Below, one piece after another: positions 1-9,136 of a DNA stretch of 38,468 bases (the first letter of the stretch is position 1; each line of letters begins with the position of its first letter). This DNA comes from UBA993 sp964485855 (lineage in GTDB: Bacteria; Bacillota; Dethiobacteria; DTU022): the NCBI GenBank assembly GCA_964485855.1, contig CAZAKI010000018.1, positions 1 to 38,468 on the forward strand, in the 5' to 3' direction. The position numbers and the translations under genes were made by a program. Under the pieces are notes generated by a model that was given only the letters and a program-made list of their open reading frames with translations, had not been told where the DNA came from and searched no databases.

Positions 1-1
1 G

Positions 2-28
2 AAGACAGGGGGACGTTTCATCTGTCTT
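2..28 (+). repeat. REP-like palindrome, copy 1
   Basis: Arms AAGACAG and CTGTCTT enclose the core GGGGACGTTTCA, and a T-run follows. The same element recurs at 8996, 9550, 10373, 12605, 15886 and 16013. This copy has its G-rich strand on plus. No coding sequence overlaps it. Confidence 0.85.
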
Positions 29-137
29 GTTTTTCTATCTGCTCACGCTTTTTTTATCTAGGATCTATGCCTTGCAAATAAAAAATCTTGTTTTTTTCAA
101 ACCGAACAAAACAAAGCCGTGATATTATTTAAGAGAA

Positions 138-169
138 GGAAAAAGGCCGCCTGCCAAGCAGACGGCCTT
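138..169 (-). terminator. Rho-independent terminator of the adhesin gene
   Basis: Read on the minus strand, AAGGCCGTCTGC, a TTG loop and GCAGGCGGCCTT form a near-perfect stem followed by a T-run (the A-run at 139-144 on plus). It lies 47 bases past the stop codon of the LPXTG gene. Confidence 0.85.
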
Positions 170-215
170 AATATAAAAAAACAGTTTATATACAAATTAT
201 TCGTTGTTGTAAATT

Positions 216-3200
216 TTACTTTTCGTTTGTCCTCAAACCTTTGATAAAGGCAAAGAGTCCTGCTGTTATGACAAGCCCGGATAGGAAGAGGATTTGCAAT
301 ATACCAATTCCTCCTCCTGTGCGTGGCAATTCCCTGACACTTCCGGATAACTGTGTTTCCGAATCAGGTGTTTTACCGGGATGTGAACTCTGGATGCCTG
401 AGCTTAATGTTTGCCAGAAATGAGGGTTACCAGTTCCGTTGACAAATCCCGAACCTGGGTCACCGCCTACGGATGATCCGTTGTCTCCATTATCACCAGG
501 GTCCTCGTTATCACCGTTACCATTCTCATCGGTCAACTGGGTGTTGCTGAAAGTAACAGTGGTTGAACTGCTGTTAATTGTAACCTCCCGGGGGTCCCGA
601 TCATCAATATCGTAACCTGAAGGAGGCTGCACTTCGGTAACTCTATAGTTACCAAAAAGGATGCTGTTAAATACAGCAGTCCCATTGGCGCCGGATGTTG
701 CGGTAGCAATAACTGTATCTCCGGATTCATGACGCAATTCGAACTCCGCTCCCGGCAGCAGTGATCCTGTCGAGACATCGGTTTTGCGGACGACAAGACG
801 TCCTAAAAAACCGCTGATTCCGCCTTCGCCGGAGGTAATCCTGCCGCCAATATCTTCTGAATCACCGGTATCATCAGGCAATTCTTCTGTGGTAGCAGTT
901 AATACAGCGCTGTTAGAAACCTCGCCCTGAAATACAAACTCGATAAAGGTCTGGTATTCGACGATGTATGCCGTGTCTATAGTGCTGTAAACACCGATAA
1001 AGCTCAACACCATGTTCTCACCATCGTTGAGGTCGCCGGAGAAAGTGACTGCGTAATCTGTGTCCCGTGTGAGCTCAGCATCTCTTCCATAGCTGCCGTC
1101 TTCACCGGTAATCGTTGTAGTGTAGACCTTAATGCTATCCTGGTCTATACGCTGACCCGGACTAAGGCTGTCCTCAATAACCACATTGGTTAGCTGCGAC
1201 AGGCCGGGGTTGATATCAATTTGCCAGGTAACGGTACGGCCTTCATTGCTACCCTGTTTACTGGTATAGATACCCCAGTTCTGGTTGCTGACAGTAGCAT
1301 CAAGCTCGGTTTGTAATTCATCGTTTGAGTAAAGGTACGCTGTATTGTCATACTGCCCGGCAATAATTCTGTCATCCAGACTTGTCTGGTACTCGATGAT
1401 GTATAGGGCGTCAATGTCGCCTAAGGTAATCCTAAAGCCTGGATTATCTTCAGAATCGGGGCCGGTTACAGAAAGATCCAGCTGGTAATCGGTTCCAACT
1501 GTTAGGGGATCTGCTCCCCGGTTCACCTCGCCATTTTGTTCGATGGTTGCATTGTAAACGGTAATCGAATCATCAACCAGGGTCTGGTTGCCGAGGATGT
1601 AGTCAAACACCTGGACACTGTCTATCTCCCGCAAGTTGTAGTTAACCCCGATAGTCCAGGTTATCTTCTTGGTCGTGGCATTATACGAGCCGCCCTTGTA
1701 ACCGTTCTGCCTAGTTTCATCATTCGGTGAGAATACCTCTGTGACATTAAGGTTACGTGGCTCATTATCAACATCCAACCAATCCAATCTGACATTATTA
1801 ATGAAGTTATCTGCAGGATTGGTGAGATCTTCATAGGCAAAAATGGTGGTATAGGCTACAGTGATCGTTTCTGCGATAGTAACCGGATTGCCTGAACCAT
1901 CGCGGAAGTTATTAATAATGAAACCATCTCCATCAATGAGTGGGATAAGTTCTATATCATAATCCACTCCAGCCGGCAGGCCGCTCACAGCAACTGCACT
2001 ACGAAGGTCTTCCTGATTGCTGGGATCTCCTGGCGTGATGGTCAGCCCGCCGTTGGTAAAAGTATCGGTAATTTCCAGATTGTTCATTTCGTGTTGATCA
2101 CGATTAATGACAATTTCCCACTCAACGGTTTTATCCGAGTAGTTCACCTTTTGGTGTGTTTTTGAAAGGATCGACTGGTCGAGGGTTTGACTGGCCCCGT
2201 CACTTTCACCGCTAAATTCAGCAGTATTGTCAAGGGTAACAGTGCCGTAAACCCGATCAACCGGCTCGGTCTGGTAATTGATCTTGTAGGCGCTGTTTAT
2301 ATTGTCATTGAAAGTGATTTCAAAGCCGACAATATTATCATCTATGTCCTTGACTTCATTAAATGTGTAGCTGTCTGAATCTACAAGGGTTACACCTGTT
2401 TCAACACCGTCATCATCTAGGGTAACCAGGCTTACGGTCAGTGAACCGGCAACCAATGCCTGTTCCGGCCCATAGGTGTCTGTGACTGTAGAGTCAGCAG
2501 CAGGGATCACTTTCAGGTTATAGTTGATACGAGTTTCCCAATCAACAAGCTGAACATTCTGATCATAGTCACTTGCTTCTTTTTCAATCACTGCCCCACG
2601 ATCCACGTCCACGGTTGACGCTGCTAGAAGCGGTTCTATATTACTACCGCTAAGTTCAGCCGTGTTGGTGTAAGTAAATCCATCTTCATCGATATCAGTG
2701 CTAAATACCAGACGGTAAGCATCACTTATCTCGCTATTAAAGCGAATTTCAAACCCTTCAACTTCAGGATCGTCAGCGCTGGTAACGATTTCATAATCAT
2801 TATCAGCAACAGCAGCTTCCTGAATAACTGAACCATCAAGCTGCACCCTGAGGAAATACAATTCAATAGAACCATTTTCCAACTCCAGGTTTTCCCCAAG
2901 GGGATCGCTCAGAACAGCGCTTCCAATAGTCTGTAGATCCTTGTTGAAATCAACTTCCCAAGTAATTGAGTCGGCGTTGTAGGTCTGGTTTGCTGTTTCA
3001 CCACGATTGGGCACACCGCTCTTGTCGATCGATGAGCCCGCTTTTGCTTCAAAATTAAGCGGAATCTTGACCAGGGTGTTATCACGAATGTTAATTTCAA
3101 TCTCCCGGCGCAGGTCGCCATCAAGATCTTCGCGGACTTCAGTCTGGAAATTTACCCATCCCTGCAGCCCTGATGCTTCATAAGCGCTGATTTGATCGTT

Positions 3201-4733
3201 AAAAGTAAGTCTTACTGTTCCATTTGTCGTAAGTAGGTACTGTCCAAAAATATTGGACTCTCCGTCGACCAAATCACCGGTGACTTCGTTGTAAACAGCA
3301 AATTCATCCGGGAGGGCAAATTCATAAAACGCACCTTCTGTGTATTGATGTCCAACCTGCAAATCAAACTGGTACTCGATCTCTAAATCAAGGAGATCTT
3401 CATCTGGATGAGGCATCGGATCAGGAACGTTAGTGCGGCTGCCATCTTCAAGGATTTGTTTTAATTCAGCTCCGGTGTTGATATTTTCAATGATGCGGTA
3501 AGAAACCTCGTCAGAAACAACGATGGTTGGATCACGGTAATCGGGATGCATGTTGTTGATAGTGGTGCTTCCGTGATCTGTCCAGGCTGCGGTTTCAAAC
3601 TCATGTTCTCCTTCACTTGAAGGTGCCTGGGCGTTAAAAAGAACCGAGACCCATTCATCCTTTGTTAGATAGCCATTATTGCTTGCATCAGTATAATCTG
3701 CAGTAAGCAGTATGGTTTGTTGGGTATCTACAGTTTGCCAGACAGCGTTCCAGCGAGAATCACCATCATCGCCATAACTGGAGTTGACTGATAGGCCAAC
3801 AGAATTGCCGTCTGAGTAATCGGTATAATTAAAAACAGTATCAAGATAGACGCGAGCCGAGCCCAATGGGGTGACTTCACCAAGTTCGGTGAAGGTAACC
3901 TTTACATTTGCATTTTCGTCAGGCTCCATATGAGGAGGTCCGTTAGCAACTTCAATCTCTGCCTTGTAAGAGTTGCCATCCTGAGAATCTTTGGTATCAG
4001 CTATGCTGTTACTACTAGAAGGTTCACTTGTAGCTTCTTCTTCCTCCACTATTGCAACGGCGTGGACCTCTTCAGTATCACTATCTTCAGTTTCGAAATT
4101 GCTGTCCTGGTTTTCAATGTCAGTATCTTGAAATAATCCTTCTTTATCAGAGGTGTTATGATCAGTTACCACATCATCAGCAGCAGGATCAGATTCTTTT
4201 ATATCAACTTCTTCATTTTCAGAAGCAACTTGCTCTTCACTGCCGGAACCTTGGGGATTAGTATCCTGTGAGTCTTGTTCAGGATCGCAAACTAGCTCGT
4301 CAGTGTTGTTGATGTTTGAATCCGCAGGCTGCTCATCGCTAGAAGAAGATTGTGTAGCGGAATCAGGACTATCTTCATTTTCGTTAGCGCTTGTTGAATC
4401 TAAGTCATTGTTGCTATTATCCGCTGTCACTTCACTTTCTCCTGGTATATCAGCACTGGGTGTTGAAGCTGAGGCTCCTTCAGTATTCATAGTACCCCCG
4501 CTAGCGGTAGTGCTGCTTGAAGAAGAACTTCCTATAGTAGTGGTTTCAGCGTAAGCACTGTCTTCACTTTCTGATGATCCACTCGCTGTATCAGAAGAAC
4601 TAGATTCAGCCTGAGTGTCTACTGCGGTTTCATCACCAGCATAGGATACAGCAGGGATTAGTAAAATTGCAGCTAGGATAAAAACCGCTAGTAATGTCCT
4701 CATTTTGTCCAACTGCAATAAGTAAATTAGCAT
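216..4733 (-). CDS. LPXTG-anchored adhesin with repeated collagen-binding-like domains
   Basis: A wall-anchored surface protein of about 1505 residues. A signal peptide (hydrophobic run ending AVSYA) is followed by about 220 residues very rich in Ser, Asp, Glu and Asn. After an N-terminal adhesin-like region come at least five repeats of roughly 130-150 residues, each opening with a W-x-(I/V/T)-x-(I/V/F)-N strand (ITWEVDFNKDL, VDWETRINYNL, VEWEIVINRDQ, ITWTIGVNYNL, VTWQIDINPGL) and closing with a YxxxYQT-type strand, as in Cna-type collagen-binding domains. A SpaA/Cna-B-like domain (around residues 1310-1400, starting RLVVRKTDVSTG), a Gly/Asn/Asp-rich linker, LPRTG, a membrane segment and the tail KGLRTNEK end the protein. 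The start is set by GGAGG nine bases upstream of the ATG at 4733; an ATG at 4739 and a TTG at 4775 are also in frame but badly spaced. No sortase gene is in the window. The ligand is unknown. Confidence 0.88.
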   Translation of the reverse strand: MLIYLLQLDKMRTLLAVFILAAILLIPAVSYAGDETAVDTQAESSSSDTASGSSESEDSAYAETTTIGSSSSSSTTASGGTMNTEGASASTPSADIPGESEVTADNSNNDLDSTSANENEDSPDSATQSSSSDEQPADSNINNTDELVCDPEQDSQDTNPQGSGSEEQVASENEEVDIKESDPAADDVVTDHNTSDKEGLFQDTDIENQDSNFETEDSDTEEVHAVAIVEEEEATSEPSSSNSIADTKDSQDGNSYKAEIEVANGPPHMEPDENANVKVTFTELGEVTPLGSARVYLDTVFNYTDYSDGNSVGLSVNSSYGDDGDSRWNAVWQTVDTQQTILLTADYTDASNNGYLTKDEWVSVLFNAQAPSSEGEHEFETAAWTDHGSTTINNMHPDYRDPTIVVSDEVSYRIIENINTGAELKQILEDGSRTNVPDPMPHPDEDLLDLEIEYQFDLQVGHQYTEGAFYEFALPDEFAVYNEVTGDLVDGESNIFGQYLLTTNGTVRLTFNDQISAYEASGLQGWVNFQTEVREDLDGDLRREIEINIRDNTLVKIPLNFEAKAGSSIDKSGVPNRGETANQTYNADSITWEVDFNKDLQTIGSAVLSDPLGENLELENGSIELYFLRVQLDGSVIQEAAVADNDYEIVTSADDPEVEGFEIRFNSEISDAYRLVFSTDIDEDGFTYTNTAELSGSNIEPLLAASTVDVDRGAVIEKEASDYDQNVQLVDWETRINYNLKVIPAADSTVTDTYGPEQALVAGSLTVSLVTLDDDGVETGVTLVDSDSYTFNEVKDIDDNIVGFEITFNDNINSAYKINYQTEPVDRVYGTVTLDNTAEFSGESDGASQTLDQSILSKTHQKVNYSDKTVEWEIVINRDQHEMNNLEITDTFTNGGLTITPGDPSNQEDLRSAVAVSGLPAGVDYDIELIPLIDGDGFIINNFRDGSGNPVTIAETITVAYTTIFAYEDLTNPADNFINNVRLDWLDVDNEPRNLNVTEVFSPNDETRQNGYKGGSYNATTKKITWTIGVNYNLREIDSVQVFDYILGNQTLVDDSITVYNATIEQNGEVNRGADPLTVGTDYQLDLSVTGPDSEDNPGFRITLGDIDALYIIEYQTSLDDRIIAGQYDNTAYLYSNDELQTELDATVSNQNWGIYTSKQGSNEGRTVTWQIDINPGLSQLTNVVIEDSLSPGQRIDQDSIKVYTTTITGEDGSYGRDAELTRDTDYAVTFSGDLNDGENMVLSFIGVYSTIDTAYIVEYQTFIEFVFQGEVSNSAVLTATTEELPDDTGDSEDIGGRITSGEGGISGFLGRLVVRKTDVSTGSLLPGAEFELRHESGDTVIATATSGANGTAVFNSILFGNYRVTEVQPPSGYDIDDRDPREVTINSSSTTVTFSNTQLTDENGNGDNEDPGDNGDNGSSVGGDPGSGFVNGTGNPHFWQTLSSGIQSSHPGKTPDSETQLSGSVRELPRTGGGIGILQILFLSGLVITAGLFAFIKGLRTNEK

Positions 4734-4777
4734 TTTCATTTCCCTCCCTTCTAAATATGATGTAAACTGCTTCAACT

Positions 4778-4834
4778 AAAAAAGGTGAGTTCGGTTTCAC
4801 CAATTGCTTAGAAAGACTCAGGTGACCATCACCT
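4778..4834 (-). promoter_or_regulatory. Attenuator-like leader of the adhesin gene, possible c-di-GMP switch
   Basis: On the minus strand, hairpin AGGTGA-TGG-TCACCT (4820-4834) precedes a second hairpin GGTGA-AACCGAAC-TCACC (4784-4801), which runs straight into six T. The 3' arm of the first can also pair with the 5' arm of the second, so the two folds exclude each other, the usual design of a transcription attenuator. The segment GGTCACCTGAGTC...GGTGAAACCGAAC resembles the 3' half of c-di-GMP-II aptamers, and clostridial collagen-binding adhesins are known c-di-GMP riboswitch targets. The 5' half does not match convincingly, so the ligand is only a guess. Confidence 0.35.
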
Positions 4835-4990
4835 ATTTTAAGATTTGCCCTTAGCATGCTCAAAGTATTTCAGCGTGCCGGGAAACTTGTTAAGTATAAC
4901 CTATTATCGTTTTCATATCAACAAATTAATAATCATTACTAATTAGCGACAGGCTGCACAATAAAAGCACAATAAGAACAATCTTTCTTC

Positions 4991-5019
4991 TTGACAAAAT
5001 AAACATAATATTTTAAACT
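4991..5019 (+). promoter_or_regulatory. Sigma-A-type promoter of the tetR operon
   Basis: TTGACA (4991-4996), 17 bases, then TAAACT (5014-5019). The -10 overlaps the left arm of the palindrome at 5018-5045, which suits autorepression. Confidence 0.6.
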
Positions 5020-5045
5020 TTAGTCAGTCAACCGACTGACTAAAG
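5018..5045. promoter_or_regulatory. TetR operator palindrome
   Basis: A perfect inverted repeat: CTTTAGTCAGTC, spacer AACC, GACTGACTAAAG. It lies between the -10 box and the tetR start codon and reaches the ribosome site, so bound repressor would block transcription of its own operon. Twelve-base arms around a short spacer are typical of TetR-family sites. Confidence 0.75.
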
Positions 5046-5055
5046 GGTGATTTGC

Positions 5056-5694
5056 ATGAACACATCCAGTGATGCCAAAAAACGGATTATTGAAGCGGCA
5101 AAAGTAGCTGTCAGTGAGTTGGGTGTGCAAAAAGCAACCCTGCGGGCTATTGCTGCTGAGGCAGGTATCAGCATCGGTACGCTTTATTATTACTATCCCT
5201 CCAAAAACGATCTGCTTTATGACATTATGGATTCACATACCAGCGAATCATATCATATCGCTGAAGCATTCAAGTCTGGAAAAATCGATGAAAAGGTTAC
5301 TGAAGAAGGGATAATCGGTTTCCTGACAGACAAGATTAAAGAGCGAATCGAAGGTCTTGATGACAATAGAATTTTATTCTACCTCTTTCTTGAAGCAATC
5401 ATGGGAAACGAAGCAATAAAAACTAACATTCACAAAAAATATCGGCTATGGCTTGATTCAATAGAAACAATTGTCACCGAAGTATTTCGCGTGCCCAGGA
5501 CCAAAACCAGCAGGGCAACCGCAATTATTATCAATGCAGCAATTGATGGTTTCATGCTGCAAAGATTGCTGGAAATTGATGAAGGCGATATTTCCACAGA
5601 ATTGGATGAAGTCGGTCGACTTTTGCTGCGGGGTAATTTCGATCTATACGCAGAAAGAATTAAATCAGGGAAAGGTGGAGTTAAAGGATGTTAA
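5056..5694 (+). CDS. TetR/AcrR family transcriptional regulator
   Basis: A 212-residue repressor. The N-terminal helix-turn-helix (about residues 7-52: RIIEAAKVAVSELG..., IAAEAGISIGTLYYYYPSK) is canonical for the family; the rest is the variable helical ligand-binding domain. The ATG at 5056 is preferred over a GTG at 5047 because AAAGGGTGA then serves as its ribosome site. A perfect palindrome just upstream is its likely operator. Its stop overlaps the start of the next gene by seven bases, so it is cotranscribed with the DUF6125-like, CoA-transferase and permease genes. The CoA-transferase partner hints at an acyl-CoA or carboxylate inducer; this is inference. Confidence 0.9.
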   Translation: MNTSSDAKKRIIEAAKVAVSELGVQKATLRAIAAEAGISIGTLYYYYPSKNDLLYDIMDSHTSESYHIAEAFKSGKIDEKVTEEGIIGFLTDKIKERIEGLDDNRILFYLFLEAIMGNEAIKTNIHKKYRLWLDSIETIVTEVFRVPRTKTSRATAIIINAAIDGFMLQRLLEIDEGDISTELDEVGRLLLRGNFDLYAERIKSGKGGVKGC

Positions 5695-6257
5695 GTGTTT
5701 ATGAGACAGAACCGGGAAAAGTAAGTTGGGAGATGCTCCAAAGTGAACTGCTGGAACAGCCGAAAGAGGTTTTGATCGGATTAATTAATGCCTGGGCAAA
5801 GAATTATTGGAGCAACCAGGGTTATTGGCTGCTATTTGTTGAGAGAGATTTTGGGACTGATAGTGCTGCTCGACTTGATGGTGAAATCTGGGAATATATG
5901 GCCAAGGCACAGGCTCATCGGTTAATCAAGGCGTTCAAGCTGGGGAAGGATGTCCAGGCACTGGCGACAGTTCTAAAATATTGTGCGGCACAATGGGTTA
6001 CTGCCGGTTTTGAATGGGAATTTTTAGAGATTACTGATAACAAGATTATTATGCAGGTCAATAAATGTCCGATGGGTACATTTAGAGATTCCCAAAACTT
6101 GCCACTGTTTCCCTGTAAAATTGGTGCACCGCCTTTGTATATTGCATTAGCAACGACAGTAAATCCAAAGTTTAAAACAACCTGCCTTCACGCCCATCCC
6201 GACGAAAGAGTTGAAGGAGTAATGTGTCGTTGGGAATTTATACTTGAAGAAAACTAA
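5688..6257 (+). CDS. DUF6125-like protein, paralogue 1
   Basis: A soluble 189-residue protein of unknown function. The N-terminal half is helical (LIGLINAWAKNYWSNQGYWLLFVERDFG, then LDGEIWEYMAKAQAHRLIKAF). The C-terminal half carries conserved cysteines in the order NKCPMG, FPCK, TCLHAHPDE, CRWEF. The same architecture recurs in the protein at 24348-24854, which has RCLHCPPDE and CAWEF, so the two are paralogues. The layout recalls DUF6125 proteins and, more distantly, the L-2-amino-thiazoline-4-carboxylate hydrolase family. The cysteine/histidine cluster could bind metal or a cofactor. It overlaps tetR and is followed 18 bases later by the CoA-transferase. Confidence 0.75.
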   Translation: MLSVYETEPGKVSWEMLQSELLEQPKEVLIGLINAWAKNYWSNQGYWLLFVERDFGTDSAARLDGEIWEYMAKAQAHRLIKAFKLGKDVQALATVLKYCAAQWVTAGFEWEFLEITDNKIIMQVNKCPMGTFRDSQNLPLFPCKIGAPPLYIALATTVNPKFKTTCLHAHPDERVEGVMCRWEFILEEN

Positions 6258-6275
6258 CCGAGGGGAGAAATATCA

Positions 6276-7490
6276 ATGAAGCCACTGGAAGGAATAAAGA
6301 TCCTTGACCTTAGTTGGGTTTATAGCGGACCATACGGCACTTTGTTACTTTCTGATTTAGGAGCCGAAGTAATCAAGGTTGAACGACCACCTTTTGGTGA
6401 CTGGACAAGAATCGTTCCGCCGTTAAAGAATAGCTGGAGTGGTTATTTCTATATGTTAAACCGTGGCAAGGAATCAGTTGCCTTGGACCTTAAGTCTGAG
6501 CAGGGTAAAAAAATATACTTCGAACTGATCAAAAAAGTTGATATTGTTACTGAGAATTTTACTGCCGGGACTCTTGAAAAGCTTGGCATCGGTTACGATG
6601 AAGCAAAAAAGGTAAATCCTAAAATTATTTATGCATCAATTAATGGTTTTGGCGCTGAAGGGCCTTATTCGAAGAAAAAGTGTGTTGATCCTGTAGCGCA
6701 AGCAATGGGCGGCCTGATGAGTTTGACTGGTTTTCCGGGATCACCGCCGGTTAAAACGGGACCGGCTGTGGCTGATGCTTTGGCCGGTATGAATATGGCG
6801 ATCGGTATTCTTTCGGCGGTGATCCTGCGTGATCGAGAAGGCCGAGGGAGTAAGATTGACATTTCAATGATGGATAGTGTTTTTGCAGTTCTGGAAGAGT
6901 CGGTAATCAGAACAAGCCTAACTGGTAATGCGCTTCCAGCCAGGGGGAATACGGATCCGCTCGGCGCTCCCTGGGATGCTTTTCAGACCAGTGATAATAA
7001 GTGGGTAATGGTTTGTGCGATCGGCAGTGATGCCTTTATAAAGATCTATGAAAGCATAGGACGCAAAGATCTGGCTACTGAATATGCAGGGGATGATGAA
7101 GAAGCCTTCGAAAAAAGATCGAAGGTCCTCAACTATTTAAATAGCGAGTTTGCCAGTTGGGCATTGACTAAAACCGCAGAGGAGATACTTAACTTTTTCG
7201 AAACAATGGGTGTCCCCTGCGGAGTAGTTAAAAATGTTAATGAACTGCTTGAAGATCCTCAACTGCTGGCCCGCAATATGGTAGTAAATGTTGAGCATCC
7301 AGTGCTTGGAAAAGTAAAAACTTTTAACAATCCTGTTCTATTTGTTGATGCCCAATCTCAGGTCTTACCCGGTGAAAACCAACTAGATCCCAAGCTCGGT
7401 GAACATACCAATGACGTGTTGAGACGACTTTTAAATTTAAGTGATACTGATCTCGAGCAATTGAAGAAAGATGAGGTGATTTGGATCTAA
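6276..7490 (+). CDS. Class III CoA-transferase (CaiB/BaiF family)
   Basis: A 404-residue enzyme of the formyl-CoA transferase/CaiB/BaiF family, which moves CoA between carboxylic acids. It has the N-terminal signature LEGIKILDLSWVYSGPYGTLLLSDLGAEVIKVE, the RGKESVALDLK segment, and a candidate catalytic aspartate at about residue 167 in PAVADALAGMNMA, which forms the acyl anhydride in this family. Length is normal. The ribosome site GAGGGGAGAAATATCA supports this ATG. It sits in a TetR-controlled operon beside an APC permease, which suggests import of an organic or amino acid followed by CoA activation. The substrate cannot be read from sequence. Confidence 0.9.
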   Translation: MKPLEGIKILDLSWVYSGPYGTLLLSDLGAEVIKVERPPFGDWTRIVPPLKNSWSGYFYMLNRGKESVALDLKSEQGKKIYFELIKKVDIVTENFTAGTLEKLGIGYDEAKKVNPKIIYASINGFGAEGPYSKKKCVDPVAQAMGGLMSLTGFPGSPPVKTGPAVADALAGMNMAIGILSAVILRDREGRGSKIDISMMDSVFAVLEESVIRTSLTGNALPARGNTDPLGAPWDAFQTSDNKWVMVCAIGSDAFIKIYESIGRKDLATEYAGDDEEAFEKRSKVLNYLNSEFASWALTKTAEEILNFFETMGVPCGVVKNVNELLEDPQLLARNMVVNVEHPVLGKVKTFNNPVLFVDAQSQVLPGENQLDPKLGEHTNDVLRRLLNLSDTDLEQLKKDEVIWI

Positions 7491-7563
7491 ATTGATTAAC
7501 TTGCTTAAAGATTTATTAGTTTGAAATCACAAGAATTCCAATCCAGAAAAGGAGGGTTATGTC

Positions 7564-8877
7564 TTGGAAAATCAACTAAGTTTAAAAAAGGGGATTACCC
7601 TGTTACCGCTTTTTGCTATTTTGACCAGTTCGATGATCGGAATGGCCTGGGCAACTCTAACGTCCATTTTATTGGGGATTGCCGGACCGGCAATTATTTT
7701 GTCGATTTGCCTGGCAGCAGTTTTTTGTATTTTTATCGGCCTCTGTTACGCTGAACTTTGTGGTGCTCTTCCTTTTGCGGGTGGTGAGTATGTTTATACC
7801 AGCCGCTCGATAGGAAAATTCTGGGGTTTTGCAACAGGTTGGTTTTTGCTACTGGCTTACGGTACGATGATGCCAGGCGAAGTGATCATACTTTCCAGGA
7901 TTGTGAGCACTCTAGCGCCAGGCATGCCGATAATTGTTGCCGGGATTGCAATAGCTGTCATCTTTGGGTTAATTAATATCTTAGGGGTCAAATTCTCAGC
8001 GATAGTCCAGCTTATTCTCGCTGCTTTGCTTTTTATTGGAATGGGCACTTTTATCATCAGCGGTATAGGCAGTGTTAACCCGATTAACTTTACTCCTTTC
8101 TTCAGCCAGGGCGTAGTTGGCATGATTACCGTTATTCCTTTAATGATGCTGGCTTTCATGGGTTTTGATATTGCTCCGCAAGCTGTAGAAGAGGTTAATG
8201 CCCCTCTTCGAAAAGTAGTTTTTTTGATACCACTTTCGATTGTTTTTGTTGCCGTTTTTTACTTGGGCGTTTTTTTGGTGGCCGGTGGAGCGGCTCCCGA
8301 TGTTTTAATGAGAAGCACTTCTGATGTGCCGCTAATTGATGTGGCATCTCTCTTTCTGGGTGATTCCGGAGCAGCAGTAATTATGATTGCCGGCGCATTA
8401 GGTTTGGTTACAACCTTAAATGCCTTTATGATCGGTGCTTCCCGCCTGATCTATGGTATGGCTGTAGGAGGCGCCCTGCCAAAAGTATTTTCAAAAATTC
8501 ACCCTAAATATGGCACTCCTTATATTGCCTTAATTGCTCTCACGATTTTTGGCATCGCCGGTGCTCTCTATCAGGAAATCTTAGTAGTGTTTCAACTCTC
8601 CTCAGCCGCTATAGTGATTGTCTACATCCTTATCTGTCTCTCGGTAATGATGCTTCGTAAAAGTGAACCGGATCTTGAACGGCCTTATCTGGTTCCCGGT
8701 TATCCGGTTTTACCCATTATCGGGATGATTGCATCACTGGCTGCTTTGCTTATTGCGCTTACCACTATCGACGGTGTCGGCTTTATTCTATTTCTGATTT
8801 GGCTGGTTGTCGGACTGGTCTACTATCTGACAACTATTCGTAAAAAAGATCTTTCTACTTTCCTGAAACACAAATAG
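7564..8877 (+). CDS. APC family amino acid permease
   Basis: A 437-residue membrane protein with about 12 hydrophobic segments and the APC-superfamily first helix region (LLPLFAILTSSMIGMAWA) and GGEYVYTSRSIGKFWGFATGW in the helix 2-3 region. Translation most likely starts at TTG 7564, eight bases after GGAGG; the ATG at 7559 is out of frame and closes after six codons. It is the last gene of the TetR operon and is followed by a good terminator. Substrate unknown; amino acids or amines are the family norm. Confidence 0.88.
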   Translation: MENQLSLKKGITLLPLFAILTSSMIGMAWATLTSILLGIAGPAIILSICLAAVFCIFIGLCYAELCGALPFAGGEYVYTSRSIGKFWGFATGWFLLLAYGTMMPGEVIILSRIVSTLAPGMPIIVAGIAIAVIFGLINILGVKFSAIVQLILAALLFIGMGTFIISGIGSVNPINFTPFFSQGVVGMITVIPLMMLAFMGFDIAPQAVEEVNAPLRKVVFLIPLSIVFVAVFYLGVFLVAGGAAPDVLMRSTSDVPLIDVASLFLGDSGAAVIMIAGALGLVTTLNAFMIGASRLIYGMAVGGALPKVFSKIHPKYGTPYIALIALTIFGIAGALYQEILVVFQLSSAAIVIVYILICLSVMMLRKSEPDLERPYLVPGYPVLPIIGMIASLAALLIALTTIDGVGFILFLIWLVVGLVYYLTTIRKKDLSTFLKHK

Positions 8878-8897
8878 GTTAAGGCTTATTCACTTAC

Positions 8898-8947
8898 GAA
8901 GGGCACCAATCTATGAAGCTAAATTCATACAGCGTGCCCTTCTTTTT
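8898..8947 (+). terminator. Terminator of the tetR operon
   Basis: GAAGGGCAC (8898-8906) pairs with GTGCCCTTC (8934-8942) and is followed by TTTTT. It lies 20 bases after the permease stop. Confidence 0.85.
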
Positions 8948-8995
8948 GAGTATGGCCAATGCTAGGTATGACAGGTAAACAAACAAGACAGGGAC

Positions 8996-9022
8996 AAGAC
9001 AGGGGGACGTTTCATCTGTCTT
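8996..9022 (+). repeat. REP-like palindrome, copy 2
   Basis: Full copy with arms AAGACAG and CTGTCTT. A partial head, AAGACAGGGAC, sits directly in front of it (8985-8995), so the left arm is doubled. Confidence 0.85.
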
Positions 9023-9136
9023 GTTTCTATCGATGGATTTATGTGTATCTCAAACGATCGAAAAGTATTTTCATTCACATAACATTAAAATAGAGTTGAT
9101 TTGCTATGAAAAAAACTGTATCATAACTAACGTTGC

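Noticed and set aside
4052..4554. Plus-strand frames within the acidic region of the adhesin gene
   Set aside because: They are antisense shadows of low-complexity Ser/Asp/Glu codons; the minus-strand gene explains the region fully.
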